Source: Butyrivibrio proteoclasticus P6B7
GTDB taxonomy: Bacteria > Bacillota > Clostridia > Lachnospirales > Lachnospiraceae
Length of the DNA: 64,000 nt
Assembly (NCBI RefSeq): GCF_000622085.1
Contig: NZ_JHWL01000005.1
Span: 62,001-126,000, forward strand
Direction: 5' to 3'
The notes below the pieces were generated by a model. That model was not told where the DNA came from, searched no databases, and was given only the letters and a program-made list of their open reading frames with translations. The position numbers and the translations under genes are program-made. Of the stretch, positions 62,404-64,000 are shown one piece after another. The first letter of the stretch is position 1. Each line of letters opens with the position of its first letter.

Positions 62404-64000
62404 TTATAAATGCTCCAATCTTTCAGTTACTATGTCCATGGCCCCTTTGTTCATGCGGTAGATAACATCCTCCAGGGATATGAACTTTTTATTTCTAATG
62501 AATTTGAGATACTTAGGTGTAAATCTCATCTTGATGCCCTTAGGCTCTATGCCGGTGTTGACCTTATCCTGAATGGATTCGCAGGTATCAGCAGGGTCAT
62601 GGGTCATGCTCTTACTAAGAATGCACAAAAGAGTGCCTGCTGTGCGTACAAGGCCCTCGCAATTAGGATTGTCATTGACATCCAGAGACTGCATAGCTCC
62701 AACCGACCATTTCTTAAGCCTGTGGTAAATGCCGTACTCGCAATCCAGCTCCACAAGCCTCTCATTTATATTATCATAAAGCCAGACTTCGTTGCCCTTA
62801 ACAAACATATCACTTACCTGGAAAAGCTCTCCCTCAAATGGGAAGGAAATTCCAGCATTGTCACAACCCGTCAGAAGAACATTGGCATTTATAGATGCCA
62901 CAATGTCCTCTTCCTTAACCTCGAAGTCATCCTCATCTATAGTGAAGTTCGGAATTGTAGGGTTCTCTGGCTTCTCGTCCTCTTCCTGTTCAAAAGAGCT
63001 GTCTTTTTCCAGATCTTCAAGTCGGCCACTACCCTTCTGACTTACTCTGTACTTGCCAAAGCCCGGAGTCTGAACGGTAAATCTGTCAGTTCCGCACTCC
63101 TCAAAAGGTCCGGAAGCCGGGTGAATTCCGCGCTTGCGGCCAAAGTAATCCTTATCAAACATGATATAGCTTCCATCAGGATTTTCAAAGGCCTGTTCAG
63201 GCTCAAAGGCAGTACCTAAAAGACCTGTGCTGATAGGCTGTGTGAAATTCCTAGGAAGGAACTCATATAGATTGGTGTGAAGAGTATATCTTCCATCCTG
63301 ATCATCTAAGTAAAGGCTTATCTTGTGATCCTTGTCCACATGGGCCATTGGCTCATTATCACAGCACCTTGCCCCGTTGTAATAGGCATTTCCTCCAAAG
63401 TAAACAGGAAGATGCTGATAATACATGTCATTGGAGCCTTCCCTTTGAACTGCACCCTTCTTAAACCTTGAGAAGTACTCAGCTGCAGAAGGATAGTTAT
63501 TATATGGAATTGTTCCACAGATAAAGTTGTTCTTATCCACAGTATCTGCGTTTCTCTGGACACAATAATCCAGAAGGTCCTGTCTTACTGCCCTTTGAAC
63601 GAAAATATTGTTATAGAATCTGGCATCTCCGTGAAGGATAGTCATAAAGCCCGCTATCTTAGTGGAATGTGGCAGGTGGTAAGGAGTGTATCTGTCAGTT
63701 GACAGTTCTTTTCCCCCATTATCCGTTCCGGTTCCCACATAGGTAAAAGAGCCGGCTATAAAATTGTGCACAAAGGCAATGCCCTGGGTACTGAGCCTTG
63801 CAGCCAGATCTGACAATAGCAGGTTGTGATCCACCAGTGTTGGGCCATGGGAAACCTCGATAAAGATGTCCTCACCAAGGGATAAAGGTGACTCCAGCAC
63901 TGTGTTAAGAGGTGGAACATTGTCGTGGAGGAAGTTCTGGCTGATGCGGCTACCCTGAGCCTCCCAGTCAAGCCAGATACCTCTGTTACAGTGATCAATG
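62404..64000 (-). CDS. GH120-like beta-xylosidase (5' end outside window)
   Basis: At least 531 residues; the frame is open to the right edge, so the true start is outside the window. It has right-handed beta-helix units (NRGIWLDWEAQGSRISQNFLHDN; DIFIEVSHGPTLVDHNLLLS; VHNFIAGSFTYVGTGTDNG). The WLDW Asp and the IFIE Glu correspond to the catalytic nucleophile and acid/base of GH120 beta-xylosidase (family knowledge, placed by eye); a ~16-residue insertion between them is unusual. It would release xylose from xylo-oligosaccharides in the cell. It heads the operon with the acetyltransferase, DUF6320 and esterase genes. Confidence 0.8.
   Translation of the reverse strand, partial: IDHCNRGIWLDWEAQGSRISQNFLHDNVPPLNTVLESPLSLGEDIFIEVSHGPTLVDHNLLLSDLAARLSTQGIAFVHNFIAGSFTYVGTGTDNGGKELSTDRYTPYHLPHSTKIAGFMTILHGDARFYNNIFVQRAVRQDLLDYCVQRNADTVDKNNFICGTIPYNNYPSAAEYFSRFKKGAVQREGSNDMYYQHLPVYFGGNAYYNGARCCDNEPMAHVDKDHKISLYLDDQDGRYTLHTNLYEFLPRNFTQPISTGLLGTAFEPEQAFENPDGSYIMFDKDYFGRKRGIHPASGPFEECGTDRFTVQTPGFGKYRVSQKGSGRLEDLEKDSSFEQEEDEKPENPTIPNFTIDEDDFEVKEEDIVASINANVLLTGCDNAGISFPFEGELFQVSDMFVKGNEVWLYDNINERLVELDCEYGIYHRLKKWSVGAMQSLDVNDNPNCEGLVRTAGTLLCILSKSMTHDPADTCESIQDKVNTGIEPKGIKMRFTPKYLKFIRNKKFISLEDVIYRMNKGAMDIVTERLEHL

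Overview
The window looks like chromosomal DNA of a Firmicute of the family Lachnospiraceae, closest in character to the rumen xylan degraders Butyrivibrio/Pseudobutyrivibrio. This rests on the gene order rimP-nusA-ylxR-L7Ae-infB-rbfA-nrnA-truB-ribF, on GH115 and GH120-type xylan enzymes, on a GGGtGRT/Fe-S scaffold pair, and on strong GGAGG-type ribosome binding sites. The genus is an inference. Nearly every gene is on the minus strand; only the 12968, 20102 and 59064 genes are on the plus strand. No phage, IS transposase, CRISPR array or rRNA was found. One tRNA (Glu, CTC) is present.

Layout. 1-3.9 kb: a metallo-beta-lactamase hydrolase (cut by the edge), an XRE regulator, a lipoprotein, a histidine phosphatase and Hsp33. 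A perfect 68-bp palindrome lies directly after the phosphatase stop codon. 3.9-12.6 kb: the translation/transcription-factor operon, read from a recognisable promoter at 12557-12586. 12.6-21.5 kb: tRNA-Glu, a Lachnospiraceae-type small protein, a phosphoesterase, a heterodimeric ABC exporter, an SPFH/NfeD pair and a degenerate-looking GGDEF protein. 21.6-27 kb: a STAS protein with a duplicated RsbW-like partner, a GH115 alpha-glucuronidase-like enzyme, an orphan ECF S component and DegV. 27-34.7 kb: a 938-residue Fe-S/FAD oxidoreductase, purC, an ABC-F protein and the GGGtGRT pair. 34.9-44.3 kb: a long operon argH-asd-(DUF234-like pseudo-ATPase)-topB-FakA fragment-patatin-LbH-MATE, headed by a perfect ARG-box-like operator. 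44.5-51.2 kb: MATE, acyltransferase, a zinc-ribbon membrane protein, PF06541 and a diguanylate cyclase. 51.7-56.5 kb: a glycerol catabolic cluster (glpK, GlpA-like, a second flavoprotein, DUF1667). 56.7-64 kb: two unrecognised proteins, a 56-residue plus-strand gene, and an acetyl-ester/carbohydrate operon (GH120-like, condensation-like acetyltransferase, DUF6320, pectin-acetylesterase-like).

Most unusual content. Three copies of a large (426-609 bp) foldback element lie at 13496-13923, 51297-51722 and 57097-57705. Each is a nested inverted repeat that folds into one long hairpin with a three-hairpin head. Each sits a few bases after the stop codon of a minus-strand gene, in the same orientation. 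The outer arms differ in sequence between copies but stay complementary within each copy, and head stems also change while the loop is kept. This is the covariation expected if the folded form matters. I know no named family that it fits.
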